Source of the DNA: Trachythela sp. YZ-2020
Lineage: Eukaryota; Cnidaria; Anthozoa; Malacalcyonacea; Clavulariidae
Length of the DNA stretch: 64,000 bases
Direction: 5' to 3'
NCBI GenBank assembly: GCA_016169945.1
Contig: JADLSH010000235.1
Location: 224,416-288,415, forward strand
Part shown: piece after piece, positions 53,958 to 64,000 of the stretch
Position numbering within the stretch: the first letter of the stretch is position 1
How the letters are laid out: every line of letters starts with the position of its first letter
Translations under genes and position numbers: made by a program
The notes under the pieces: generated by a model
Seen by the model: the letters and a program-made list of their open reading frames with translations, nothing else
Told to the model about the DNA's origin: nothing
The model's database searches: none

Positions 53958-55217
53958 ATGGCGGCTAGTCAGGAAATTTTGAACTCCGCATGTTCGATAA
54001 ATTCGAACTCAAATTCTCTTCATCGAAGCGATCAAGTTGATAGTTCGACTTTCAAAAATAATCTGCTTGTACTTCGTGGCTCGCAGCTTTTATGGCAAGG
54101 GAATTCAAGCGAATTAAAGCACTTCGCCAACACAGTTTTGCATTTGACGAAGGTTAAATCACCCGGTGGCGACGTGAAAATTCATTCCAATTTCAACGAG
54201 GAATTGGTTTTCAAGTGGCATGGACCAAAGACAAAGAAAATATCGATAATGAAAGACAAAAAAGACGAACTAAGTAATCTCTTCTTGAAATATGCCCACA
54301 ACGAAACCGAGACAAGCGACAACAACACGAAGCACGTGGACGCTGCCTTATTATTGCCCCTTCCTTCGCCAACATTTGATGAGCTAGAAATCGACCAAAC
54401 CACGATTCAAGACAAGTTTGAGATGGTTGTAACTCGTCTTCATCGACTAGAGGAAAGACTAAAACACGACGAGGAAAACTCATTGAATAGAGCTTCTGAA
54501 TTCGATGCTACCATTGAGTCATTAAAACTTAAAAATAACAAAATGGTCGATGAACTTGTGAAGCAACAAAACACTATTCACCAGTTAACTGAGGACAATC
54601 ATCTTATGAAGCAACTCCTTGAAATCAAGCAGCACGAGTGGGTTACTGTCGAGACGAAGAGTACCTCCAACATGCCAGTTTCTGACTCTCCAGTACAGGG
54701 ACCCTCCATTTCTAATCGTTTTGATGCGTTGACTGTTGAAGATGACGACATACCTGACAATACTTCAGACAGTGGCTCAGACAGTGGCTTTCAAGGGCAG
54801 ATTAACGAATACCGTAGTACGCAGACATTTGTCAAAAAATTTGTCAAAAAATCCCGAAAAACAAATCAATCTAGTCATAGTGAAGGTCCCACAAATAAAC
54901 AGTCACCATCAGAACAGAAAAAAGTACTCATCATTGGTGACTCCATGGTCAAGAACATTGACAATTTAAAAATATCCAGAGCGGCCAAAACTGAATCGAC
55001 CCGGTGTCACTCTTATAGTGGAGCAAGAATACAGCATCTTGAAGAAAAGATCAAGGAACATTGGTCAGAAGATCGTCAAAATTATGAAGCAGTAATTATC
55101 CATGCGGTGACCAATAACTTAGTAAACGAAAGTCCACAACAAGTTGCTCAACGTATGGAAAGTCTCATACAAGTGGTAAAGTCCATTCAAGTGATGTCGC
55201 GGTGTCAAGTGTGGTAA
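53958..55217 (+). CDS. LINE ORF1, coiled coil and SGNH/esterase-like N-part
   Basis: ATG at 53958. Residues ~150-225 form a coiled coil (RLHRLEERLKHDEEN, DNHLMKQLLEIKQHEW). An acidic Ser/Asp linker follows (SDSGSDSGFQ), then a basic segment and an SGNH-hydrolase-like start: KKVLIIGDSMVKNI (nucleophile-Ser block) and YEAVIIHAVTNNL, where the usual GTND reads AVTNN. ORF1 proteins with such esterase domains are known from CR1-type LINEs. The frame fails near 55200 and continues one frame over. Confidence 0.8.
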   Translation: MAASQEILNSACSINSNSNSLHRSDQVDSSTFKNNLLVLRGSQLLWQGNSSELKHFANTVLHLTKVKSPGGDVKIHSNFNEELVFKWHGPKTKKISIMKDKKDELSNLFLKYAHNETETSDNNTKHVDAALLLPLPSPTFDELEIDQTTIQDKFEMVVTRLHRLEERLKHDEENSLNRASEFDATIESLKLKNNKMVDELVKQQNTIHQLTEDNHLMKQLLEIKQHEWVTVETKSTSNMPVSDSPVQGPSISNRFDALTVEDDDIPDNTSDSGSDSGFQGQINEYRSTQTFVKKFVKKSRKTNQSSHSEGPTNKQSPSEQKKVLIIGDSMVKNIDNLKISRAAKTESTRCHSYSGARIQHLEEKIKEHWSEDRQNYEAVIIHAVTNNLVNESPQQVAQRMESLIQVVKSIQVMSRCQVW

Positions 55218-55555
55218 AAAGGTATGATAGTAAAGTATCCCACCAAAAAGTTCAAGAAACAAACAACCTATTACTCAGCTTGTGTCAGAGGTATGAAGTA
55301 GCATTTTTAGACAACAGTGAGATAGATCAATCCCATCTCAATAGATCCAACCTCCATTTGAACAGAAATGGAGACAAATTGTTGGGCAAGCAATTTTGCT
55401 CTTACTTAAAGTTAGTTAAAATTAGTCGCAATGCTGTTGATCATTCATCAAAGCTGCATGGCAAAAATAAGCCTTTTTTTCGGCTTGCACTGGGCCATCG
55501 AATGAAGGAATGGTCAGATCACCTGAAGCTAGTAACCGATATACTGAAGAAATAA
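55202..55555 (+). CDS. LINE ORF1, C-terminal esterase part (frame-shifted)
   Basis: It continues the SGNH domain: NNLLLSLCQRYEVAFLDNSE and NRSNLHLNRNGDKLLGKQF. The usual catalytic Asp-x-x-His (DGLH) reads SNLH, so the Asp is lost in this copy. It ends at TAA 55553-55555. Confidence 0.75.
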   Translation: MSSVVKRYDSKVSHQKVQETNNLLLSLCQRYEVAFLDNSEIDQSHLNRSNLHLNRNGDKLLGKQFCSYLKLVKISRNAVDHSSKLHGKNKPFFRLALGHRMKEWSDHLKLVTDILKK

Positions 55556-55986
55556 ATACTATTGATAGTTGCTCTCCAGCCCAAAACATGAGCAGCAATT
55601 TTTTCAATGAAATTAATTCAATTCCTAATGAAAGAGGCTTTAAAATGGCCTTTTTAAATATTGTTAGCTTGCCAAAACGATATGATGAAATTTGCTTTTC
55701 CTTGTCAAACAAATTCATCGATTTAATCGCATTTAATGAAACAAGGCTTGATTCATCAATATCAGATAATCAAATGTATATTGATGGATATGATATTATT
55801 CGAAAAGATAGATCAAGAAATGGAGGTGGTGTTTGTATGTATTTGCGTAGCTCCATTAATTATCGTATTAGGCATGATCTAGTGCCTAATAATCTTGAGG
55901 CTGTTTGTATTGAAATCATTAAGCCTCAAAGTCAGCCATTTGTCGTAGTAACAGCTTATAGACCTCCAAATTCGTCATCCGAATGA
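55510..55986 (+). CDS. LINE ORF2, endonuclease N-part
   Basis: It overlaps the end of ORF1 by 46 bases in another frame. It carries FKMAFLNIVSLPKRYDEI, IAFNETRLDSSISD and RNGGGVCMYLRSSINYR, APE-type endonuclease blocks. It stops right after TAYRPPNSSSE. Compared with the LINE at 48.2 kb, ~14 residues are deleted here and the frame shifts. Confidence 0.8.
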   Translation: MVRSPEASNRYTEEINTIDSCSPAQNMSSNFFNEINSIPNERGFKMAFLNIVSLPKRYDEICFSLSNKFIDLIAFNETRLDSSISDNQMYIDGYDIIRKDRSRNGGGVCMYLRSSINYRIRHDLVPNNLEAVCIEIIKPQSQPFVVVTAYRPPNSSSE

Positions 55987-57473
55987 ATCATGATGAAAAC
56001 AAAGAAATTCACATTCTTGGTGATTTAAACTGTGATTTACTTAAAACAAATCCAGACCAATTAACTAAAAAACTCAAATCCATATATGAACTATATCAAT
56101 TGTCACAAATGATTGACGAAGCTACGCGCATAACATCAACAACATCCACCCTTATTGATCATTTTATTACAAATAGACCAGAGAACATTTCTGACTCTGG
56201 GGTAATACATACTGGAATTAGTGATCATAGTATGATTTTCGCAATAAGAAAAATCAATTTTTCAGTAAAACGTCATGAAAATATTGTTGAAATTAGAAAC
56301 ATGAAGAAATTCAATGATCAAAAATTTCTTAAGGATTTGCAGAATCAGCCCTGGGATCATATCTATTATTTTCCTGATAATCCAAATAGTATGTGGGAGA
56401 TGTGGAAAAAAATCTTTTTAGAGGTCCTGGATAAGCATGCACCACTTCAAAACAAAAAGGTAAAATCAAAAAATGTCCCTTGGATTACAAGCAAAATTAA
56501 AATGCTCATAACCGAAAGAGATAAATTGAAAAGAAAAGCAATTATTACAAAACAAGAATCTGATTGGCTCAATTATAAAAAAGCCAGAAATCAAACAAAT
56601 ACCGAAATAAGAAAAGCCAAAACAGACTATTATTCTAAAAAGATTGCTAACCAAAAGTGCAACCCAAAACAGGCTTGGAAAACTATAAATAGTTTGATTG
56701 GAAAGGGAAAGAAACCCACAATTTTAAATGAACTAATTATCAATGAATCTAAATTAACAAATCCTACAGACATTGCAGAAGGATTAAATGAATTCTTTGC
56801 AAATGTTGGACCAAACTTGGCAAGCAATTTGGATGAACCCAGCTGTGATTTTCAGAATTATACTAAAAGTTCTGAATCCGAGTTCACTGCATTTACACCA
56901 ATTGCGGTCAACAAAATTTCTGATCTTTTAAGAGGGCTGTCTTGTAACAAAGCATGTGGTGTTGACAAAATTTCCAGTAAAATTCTTAAATTAGCATCAC
57001 CAGCTATTTCTACTACACTTACATATATTTTTAATCAAAGTATTACTCTTTGCAGTTTTCCAGATGAATGGAAAGTAGCTAGAGTTTTACCTCTTTATAA
57101 AAGTGGTCATCGTAATATTCCTGGTAATTACAGGCCAATATCGATACTACCAGTCATAAGCAAAATCATGGAAAGAATACTGTACGACCAGCTTTATGAA
57201 TATTTAACTAAAAACGAAATTCTTTCTGATAACCAGTTTGGCTTTCGTAAGTTTCACTCCACCGCTACGTCCCTATTAGATTCAACAAATAGTTGGTACG
57301 TTAACATGGATAGAAAAATGTTTAACTTAGTAGTTTTTATAGATCTGAAAAAAGCATTTGACACCGTAGATCATCAAATTCTACTTGAGAAGATGAGAAT
57401 TTATGGTATTAAGGACAAGGCGCATTCGTTGTTGAGATCATATCTTATTGATCGCACACAAAATGCCAAGTAA
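55983..57473 (+). CDS. LINE ORF2, endonuclease C-part and reverse transcriptase
   Basis: EIHILGDLNCDLL and SGVIHTGISDHSMIFAIRK complete the endonuclease (GDLN and SDH). The linker NPKQAWKTINSLIGKGKKP follows. RT begins with VNKISDLLRGLSCNKACGVD, WKVARVLPLYKSGH, NYRPISILPVISKIMERILY, NQFGFRKFHST and LVVFIDLKKAFDTVDHQILL (first catalytic Asp). It ends at a stop near 57473; the next frame continues with CGVPQGSILG. Confidence 0.85.
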   Translation: MNHDENKEIHILGDLNCDLLKTNPDQLTKKLKSIYELYQLSQMIDEATRITSTTSTLIDHFITNRPENISDSGVIHTGISDHSMIFAIRKINFSVKRHENIVEIRNMKKFNDQKFLKDLQNQPWDHIYYFPDNPNSMWEMWKKIFLEVLDKHAPLQNKKVKSKNVPWITSKIKMLITERDKLKRKAIITKQESDWLNYKKARNQTNTEIRKAKTDYYSKKIANQKCNPKQAWKTINSLIGKGKKPTILNELIINESKLTNPTDIAEGLNEFFANVGPNLASNLDEPSCDFQNYTKSSESEFTAFTPIAVNKISDLLRGLSCNKACGVDKISSKILKLASPAISTTLTYIFNQSITLCSFPDEWKVARVLPLYKSGHRNIPGNYRPISILPVISKIMERILYDQLYEYLTKNEILSDNQFGFRKFHSTATSLLDSTNSWYVNMDRKMFNLVVFIDLKKAFDTVDHQILLEKMRIYGIKDKAHSLLRSYLIDRTQNAK

Positions 57474-58114
57474 ATGGTGTCGTCTCGTATGAATACAAAG
57501 TTAAATGTGGTGTTCCTCAAGGCTCCATTTTAGGTCTTTTATACATAAATGATTTATCTGAATGCCTAAGTAGGACAAAGCCAATACTTGTTGCAGATGA
57601 CACAAACCTAACTGCTTCCGGTTGAACAATAAATGATGTTGAAAATGCAATGAACTCTGATTTGGAAAACCTCAGAATGTGGCTAAACGCAAACAAACTG
57701 AGCCTAAACATTGCTAAAACTGAATTTATGCTTATTGGAACAAGATCTCTAGTGCATACTGTTTCAGATTCACATTTAAACATAATGATTGAAAACAAAC
57801 CAATTAAACAAGTGCAGGAATATAAGACACTAGGAGTAATAGTTGATCAGCATCTATCTTGGAAAAGCAACACTGAGAGTATCTGTAAGAAAATCACATC
57901 AGGCATTTCTGTTATTAGAAAACTAAAAGAATTTGTTGACCGTGATACACTTGTTTCTATATTTAATGCAATTGTACAACCATACTTTACTTATTGTTGT
58001 GAAGTGTGGGACATTTTTGGTGAAACTCAATCACAACGATTACAAAGCTCCAAAATAGATGCGCTCGAATTATTATGGACATGGCAAATGAGGTTAATGC
58101 TCAAATTGCATTAA
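57474..58114 (+). CDS. LINE reverse transcriptase catalytic block and thumb
   Basis: One frame over: KVKCGVPQGSILGLLYINDL, then ILVADDTNLTASG with the catalytic ADD present (the usual F/Y before ADD is Val). It is interrupted by TGA at 57623-57625 and continues LRMWLNANKLSLNIAKTEFM and YKTLGVIVDQHLSW. The last ~20 residues before the stop at 58114 are out of family frame. Confidence 0.8.
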
Positions 58115-58434
58115 ATTCGTTAGGTTGGGAGACACTAAAAGTACAGAGAACTAAAGCCAAGGCAAAATTAATGTTCAAAATTTTAAATAAGTCTGGGCCA
58201 AAAAGCCTAACAGACCTTTTTAGCTACAAGAATGAGAATACACATTACTGTCTACGTGACAATGAAACAACACTCGTTTTGCCACAGCCTCGCACAAATA
58301 GCATGAAAAAGAGTTTCCAGTTTGATGGGGCAAAAATATGGAACTCAGTCCATAAAGAAATCAGAGGGTTGGGTCCCAGTCTCTATTTGAAAGAAAAATT
58401 GCTGCTCATGTTGCTAAATAATATATTTATATAA
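58075..58434 (+). CDS. LINE ORF2 C-terminal domain
   Basis: ALNSLGWETLKVQRTKAKAK, LTDLFSYKNENTHYCLRD and MKKSFQFDGAKIWNSV match the CR1-type C-terminus also seen at 14307-14633 and 13372-13560. It ends at TAA 58432-58434. Confidence 0.8.
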   Translation: MDMANEVNAQIALNSLGWETLKVQRTKAKAKLMFKILNKSGPKSLTDLFSYKNENTHYCLRDNETTLVLPQPRTNSMKKSFQFDGAKIWNSVHKEIRGLGPSLYLKEKLLLMLLNNIFI

Positions 58435-58605
58435 TTATATAAATCCTTTATTGTAAATAGTTAACTATATGTTTTGTTAGTTGTCTATATTGTCAATTTT
58501 GTCAATTGGAACAGTTACATTATTTCTATAATAACTTTAGAACACACGCCCTTCGTGGAAATCAATATTCTTAATTGACGTAGTTAGCGTGTCAAAATAA
58601 AATTT

Positions 58606-58627
58606 TCTATCTATCTATCTATATCTA
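58606..58627 (+). repeat. (CTAT)n LINE tail
   Basis: CTATCTATCTATCTATATCTAT directly after AATAAAATTTT; it marks the 3' end of the LINE copy. Confidence 0.75.
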
Positions 58628-59984
58628 TTAAATACCCCAATCATTCACAAACGCGTGACACAATTAAACCACTCAAGTTGTAAAATTCGCAATTCCTTTC
58701 CTTCTCACACGCTTAATATGGCTTTACCCGATAGTGTAGCATTTTCTTAGTTCTCCTGCCTGGTTGTGAGAATTTTTGTTCATTATAACGCGCAAAAACG
58801 ACATATTTTTAGTTACCAAAACCTTCACGCAATATAGATCCCTATGTTGTTTTGAAGCGAACCCATCTAATGACGTCACAAAGGTCATTGACCCCAAAGA
58901 TAATTTTTTGAGAATTTGATCCAAGATGGCGGCCGATGAGCAAATTTATCACATTTTACTTGCACTTTACTCGCAAACAAAAATGTTACAGAAAAAAATA
59001 GTAACATTCTCATAGTTAGGTGGTCCAGTAAGATTAAATAAGCCAATAAAAATTTTCGTTGCCAATGTCCTTTAACGTAAACAAACAGATGAAAACTCTG
59101 TATTATGACTAATTCTGAGTTTTCTAATTTGATTGAACATTGTCAATAAACCCCCAAGAAACATAGACATTTTATTTACAGGAGGTAAACAAAGCGAACA
59201 AAGCGAAGTTCGTATGTGACAATCAGGCCTCTAATGGCAGTGATGCGCGAGAAGACACTGGCATTGAATGACGATATCTATCCTTGAAGTCAAACTGTAC
59301 TCAAACAATTTTTTTCAAACGCAAAGCCAAAGAATAATGATGAACGACATATATTTACATAATCCAGCTTCATTCCGTGTAGTGTAAGGTGATTTTATCT
59401 GTTAATATCAAAAATTACGTTTACCGTTAAATATGCTCGATTTCGACGCATTTTCAAATTTTACAAAGTTTGGCGCTTGTCATTTTTGTCAAATGCTAAA
59501 GCAGAAAGATTTTATTAGCAATTTGTGTTGACTAATGTTAGTAGTTTATGGAAAAGCTAAGGTCATGTGCCAATCAAGTGCCACGATTTTGAAATAAGCT
59601 TTCAAAATTGGTATATTTTGAGATGATATCCGTTATCCGTGCAGGAGGGTCAATAACTGCGCTGTTTTCTATTTTATACAAAAGAATAATTATCTAAGTC
59701 ATATCATAACGAAACTACAAAGATAAGTCCATATTTCTGTGCAAAAATATTAAAATTTAGGTATGAATTTGATTTAAAAAAATAGCAGTGAAAATGTGTC
59801 GGAGTTCAAGTTGGTCACCAGCCGATCGAACATCAAACGCCCCCAAAAATAATTTAACAGAAATTTGAGTCAAATGAAATCGATTTTAGTTGTTCCCAAG
59901 GATAGACCTTCAAAACACCAGAGTATGAGAGAAATCTATTTTTGAGCCACATATTGACCAGGAGGTTTTTACGGAGACAGCCTC

Positions 59985-62614
59985 TTAAGGACACTTTTGT
60001 TCTGGAAAGAGAGGGATAAATTTTTTAATGCTTTTTTGGGGCTCAGGTATTTCAGGCAGTCCTTAAAGAAGAGATACATGTACAACACAAAAAAAAATGT
60101 TGGAAATAATTTATTTAGCAGAAATCAGCAAAAACATGAAAGTTATTTTTGTCTCATTTTGCCCCACCATGGTGGGGCAAAATGAGACAGTGTGAAAACA
60201 TGAGTACATTAATTTACTAGAACTATATATAACTTACTTTAAAATACATTTACACATTATATTGAAGTCAAAGTTAGTAACACAAGTCACAGGTCACACT
60301 AGTTGCAACAACATTACAACACTCATTGTGACATCACAGTTTGCATGCAAAACATTTAACCCAGTCCTCGCCTGGCATTGATCTGGAAATTTTTCATCCT
60401 ACCATTCACTCGGCGGTTCAATGAATCCTTTGGCACTCCAAGGGCTGCGGCAGCTTTCATATCGACATCTCCTTTTTCTCAACTGCTAAAATCATAAGTT
60501 TCATAGTTTCAAACCATTCTGAAAGCAATGCAAGTTGTTTTGATTAATGATAAGTATTGTGTTTATACCGAGTTCATCATATTTAAGCTTTGCAATCCTT
60601 TTCAAGACTATCTGTCTTGTGAATGCATGATTAAAGTTACACACCATGCATTTAAACAGTTTAAACTTTCCAAACAAAAACAGGCTGGGGTCAAAGACTT
60701 CAAAATAAAAAATATTGCTGGTTAATCCCCGAGCCGGCGCGAAGCGCCGTGCAAAGATACTAATTCCGCTCGGAGATTTACACGGGTATGTGAAAACATT
60801 GTGGAATGCAAAGGTGTCGCCATTTTTTTGTCATGGACTGGACTGGACAGGACCTTTTCGTAAGTTATGCGCATGCGCAAGTTCAAGCCGAGAGAAGACT
60901 TCATTTTGCAAACCTTTTCAAAGTTAGTTTCGCACGTATTTTATAAGTAAGTCTCTATGTCTCCAAAACAAGATAAATGAAAATTATTTAGAGGACAAAT
61001 TAACAAGAGGAAAAGTCGAAAGACCGAAAAAGGAGCGTTTTAAACAGGCAAGTGTCTATTTTCCATGCTTGCTTTGCCGATTTTTTAACATAGCTTGCAG
61101 TATAGTTTGTGAATTTGAAAATGTGTAGATCATTCTGTGTGGTCAATACAACATTGATTGATCTTTAAGAGTATTTTGGTATTGATTCAAATATGTTATA
61201 GAAAAATAAACAACATTAAATTTCAAAAACTTCATTGCAAAAGCAAGTGCGAAATATAAAAATACTCCTCGAAAAGCAGTTGAAGTTTTTTGAAAATTTC
61301 GAAACGTTTTGTGAACGTCTAAGGTTGAATTAAAGCTAAAAGAGTATACAATTGTCAATAGCATACCCACTTTATATAGTTGGACAATTGATAATTTTAT
61401 AGTTAAAACAAAATAAGATTTTGTACAAATTAAAATATAAAAAATATACAATGTTGCGTGTTACCATCACAGAATAAGTATATACCAGAAGTGTAACTTC
61501 ATAGGGCTTTTGTGTCCTCAAATTTCCCAAAATGTACACGTCATGCACACGCCATCGTGCTTGCTTGTAAGATGGCGACGTTTGATAGCGTCAGCACGAA
61601 CAACTTTTCTATCAGTGTTTTGCATTTTCTCGCGGCCTTTTTTGCCATTTTAGTAGTAATTTGTTTAACTAATTGACATACATTGCAAGGCCAATGGTTT
61701 TTTTCATTTCCACAAATGTCAAGGCATTAGGTCAAAGGGCATGAAAGCAATGAGGTAGTAACAAATGACGAATGTCACGTCATGCACACGCCATCACAAC
61801 TTGCTAGTAAGATGGCGACCGTGGGACAAGTTTTTTACAGAAGATAGACATCTGTTCATACTTAATCTGTGTTACCATGGTTACATTCGTCGACTCAGTA
61901 CTTCATGTTACAATAACTTTTGGGAGTAAATTGTTTGGTTTAAACTTTAATAACTATGGTTCAAATGGGCGAGGGGTTACTGCATGCATGTATTTCTAGT
62001 ATAAATTATAATCATACACATGATATATATTGTTAATCATTGAGAATGTGTTGGCAATAGGCTATAGCATATATATATAACTCTTGAACCCCAAATTTGC
62101 TAGCATGATTATTACTTAAACATCAAATACATTTAGCTTGCTAGGAAAGTTGAAAGTGTCTCATCTTGCCCCATCTTCATGACTTCATTTAAACAAGAAA
62201 AAACTCGCAATAAAGTCAACAAATGATAAAAATGCCATGTGTGACTTGAAAGGGCATGTCATAAGCTATAGGTTTCATTCGGTAAATACTATAATTAAGA
62301 CACAAGAATCGATTAAGTAAAATTGCTAAGTAATAACATACCTGAATTTGTCGAGCTTTCATCCAAAGCGGATTGCAAAATCTTGATTTTTTCGGCGTTT
62401 CGTAGCAGAAAGAAGCGTGTTTCAGTGAAGATAGCTCATGGCTTGCTGCTTCAACACAGTCTCGGGGATAAATAGATGAATAGAATCATTTGACAAAAGT
62501 GCTCAAATAGATATGATAATAGTCTATCGAGGCCATTTGATGGGAAACTCAGTAAGAACGTAAATTGGACATGATCTGCGCATCGCCGCATTATTCAGAT
62601 ATGCGACCTTAAGC
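59985..62614. other. Non-coding; palindrome and repeated motifs
   Basis: No gene supported. Contains the perfect palindrome at 60151-60188, and a duplicated motif at 61537-61579 and 61777-61819 (CGTCATGCACACGCCATC plus GTAAGATGGCGAC). A 70-codon frame at 60715 is not recognisable. Confidence 0.45.
60151..60188. repeat. Perfect 38-bp palindrome
   Basis: GTCTCATTTTGCCCCACCA reads the same on the other strand, with no loop. The half-site GGGGCAAAA(C/T)GAGACA also occurs at about 49855-49871 and a relative (GTCTCATCTTGCCCCATC) at 62158. Confidence 0.8.
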
Positions 62615-62977
62615 CAGTGAGCTCCATATATATCTGGAATAAGAACTACAATGTTCGGCCAATAGGCCAAGTGAAGCCAAGATGGCGGAAATTGACGTCC
62701 AAACTCATGAAGGTCATAAACAGTTTTCATATCACTTTATTCAGCTAATTCCAGTTTTTTCTAACAGATCGTATCGCTAATCAAGTTATTAGTTCATAAA
62801 ATCATGATCGGAGTAAAAACACGAAATTTCGGCACACTCCTTGCCGGCTTGTACGTAAACCGCGCGGTCGAAAACAATAGAAAGGGATTGGCACTGGACG
62901 TCAATTTCCGCCATCTTTGGCTTCACTTTTTGGACATAAGTTCTCACTCCAGATATATATATATATAGAGCTCACTG
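62615..62977 (-). mobile_element. hAT-type MITE, copy 2
   Basis: 363 bp; the same family as 31670-32077 but in the opposite orientation. Ends CAGTGAGCTCCATATATATC and ...ATATAGAGCTCACTG. Flanked by CCTTAAGC on both sides (62607-62614, 62978-62985), 8 bp perfect. It lacks the internal 30-bp tandem duplication of copy 1. Confidence 0.92.
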
Positions 62978-64000
62978 CCTTAAGCAAGCGCTTTTTACGA
63001 CAGGAACGTGGAATAAAACGGCGCGAAAGTACTGGGGCGAGGAAGATTTTCCCGTCGTAAACAGGGTTGCTTAACAACTTCGGGATTTTATCCGAGATCT
63101 CAGGATTTTAAAAGCAGGTGGGAACTTTTGGGATTTTTTTTTAAATTCATGCTCAGGATTTTTGGGATTTTTGAGAACAGAAAGTTCGAGAATTAAAAAT
63201 TGATTTTTGTAAAATTATTTTAAATTAAAATAAACAATAATATAATAACAATTTTTCAAAAAATCCAGCGTTCGTCTGCTGCCATCCTATTGAATTTTAT
63301 GTTACAAATGTTATACTAGATCAGTGATCCAACCGAAGTATGTTTCATTTATACAACATGAAGTATTACGCATATTTCGAGAAACCAGCGCGATCTCTAA
63401 ATCTCTTTTCCAGAGTATGCCCGTTCGCATGTTGGGGTCTTTGGGAACTGGGAACGAAAGTGGAAACATTGGGATTTTATTTAACAACTTTATTGGAACC
63501 ATAACAACTGAAATATTTACAATAATAGTGAAAGTAGGTGGCCCAAGGAAAGATGCGAACGAGGACGATAGTTCGTCCCATGCAAGGTATCTTCCTTACT
63601 ATTAATAATGCTATAGTCTAACTATGGTTTATATATATAAGAAATATATAAACAAACGCTATATGTTTAACTGTATTATGTTATAATTGTACTTATAGTA
63701 AATAAAAGCAGAAAAAGTCAAATAAAGCGAATGATGAATAATGAGAATTAAAACACAGGTTCACAAGCAAATAGAGACAATAACAATGCTTTTGCGAAAC
63801 ATCATCACTCGCCTTTATTTCACGCTCTACTTCAAACTTTACTCAATTGCCGATGCTTAAAGGAGCAGTCACACAAGAGACCATGTGCAAGGCATCGTCA
63901 AATCAAATGTTCTGTTCATCTCCAATTTATATCTGTCCGTTATGAACTTTTTGAGACAGCGATAGATTAGAAAGCTATTCGGAGGAGCAGCCAGAATAAT
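62978..64000. other. Non-coding to window end
   Basis: 63075-63180 repeats (T)GGGATTTT words. A 93-codon plus frame at 63324-63605 and its antisense are not recognisable. No gene supported. Confidence 0.4.

Larger units (their letters stand above)
53958..58627 (+). mobile_element. CR1-superfamily LINE, nearly full length, inactivated
   Basis: ORF1 (53958-55555), ORF2 with endonuclease and RT (about 55570-58434), a 3' UTR with a hairpin-like ACACGCC...GGCGTGT-style block, AATAAA at ~58596, and a (CTAT)n tail at 58606-58627. Frameshifts near 55.2, 55.98, 57.47 and 58.06 kb and a TGA at 57623-57625 inactivate it. It lies within the centre of the TTAA-flanked element. Confidence 0.9.
49877..59984. 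mobile_element. TTAA-flanked element with ~1.13-kb inverted arms, hosting nested insertions
   Basis: Left arm 49877-52008 (about 1130 bp once the 50806-51803 insertion is removed) and right arm 58860-59984 (1125 bp) are reverse complements. Outer ends read GAGGCTGTCTCCGTAAAAAC inward, next to TTAA at 49873-49876 and 59985-59988. The innermost clear match is GACGTCATTAGATGGGTT. TTAA duplications are typical of piggyBac and Kolobok elements. No transposase was found in the centre, which carries a MITE and a LINE. Length without insertions would be roughly 3.9 kb. Confidence 0.8.

Noticed and set aside
63311..63605. Overlapping sense and antisense frames of 93 and 63 codons
   Set aside because: No recognisable motif, splice context or polyadenylation signal; left unannotated.
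1..64000. tRNA, rRNA or CRISPR features
   Set aside because: No tRNA box B-like GGTTCGA(A/T)TCC with matching acceptor stem, no rRNA-like blocks, and no regularly spaced identical repeats with unique spacers were seen on reading.

Overview
The window is eukaryotic, AT-rich metazoan DNA: short GT-AG exons of a protein kinase, a C2H2 zinc-finger gene, CR1-superfamily LINEs, BEL/Pao and Copia LTR elements, and many small TIR (terminal inverted repeat) elements. The mix would fit an invertebrate such as a cnidarian, but no sequence here fixes the taxon. Host genes are few. They are the 3' end of a WD-repeat-like gene (1-663 +), a PIM-like serine/threonine kinase spread over about 6.5 kb on the minus strand (16403-22956, a pseudogene by its two in-frame stops), and a five-finger C2H2 zinc-finger gene (41233-42572 -). 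Everything else recognisable is mobile or duplicated DNA.

Layout. 1-6984: end of the WD-like gene, then non-coding DNA with hairpin elements. 6985-13650: a 5'-truncated LINE copy whose (TAA)n tail was hit by a BEL/Pao retrotransposon with identical 242-bp LTRs and an ATAAT target duplication. The BEL element lacks the integrase core. 14307-16337: another LINE remnant and an ~860-bp imperfect palindrome ending next to the kinase stop codon. 16403-22956: kinase exons, with a Harbinger-type MITE in one intron. 23230-26231: a decayed, 5'-truncated Copia element with its 3' LTR. 26409-31360: nested palindromes and duplications, including a 1.43-kb TAA-flanked TIR element carrying an acidic-repeat ORF, whose empty site is preserved in a nearby inverted copy. 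31670-33580: three more palindromic elements.

35155-46859 is a tandem segmental duplication (35155-39009 and 42476-46859) that copied the 5' end of the zinc-finger gene and its upstream DNA to a position downstream of its own stop codon. A 628-bp hAT-type element entered only the second copy. 46865-48445 is a LINE fragment at the duplication edge.

49877-59984 is a nested set of insertions. A TTAA-flanked element with ~1.13-kb inverted arms holds a second TTAA element (itself carrying a hAT MITE), a further MITE, and a nearly full-length but inactivated CR1-type LINE with ORF1 (SGNH/esterase-like) and ORF2 (endonuclease-RT). 60-64 kb is mostly unassigned, with a second copy of the hAT MITE at 62615-62977.

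I found no tRNA, rRNA or CRISPR array and no prokaryote-like operon. The main value of the window is the fine insertion record: several target-site duplications can be checked against empty paralogous sites inside the window itself.
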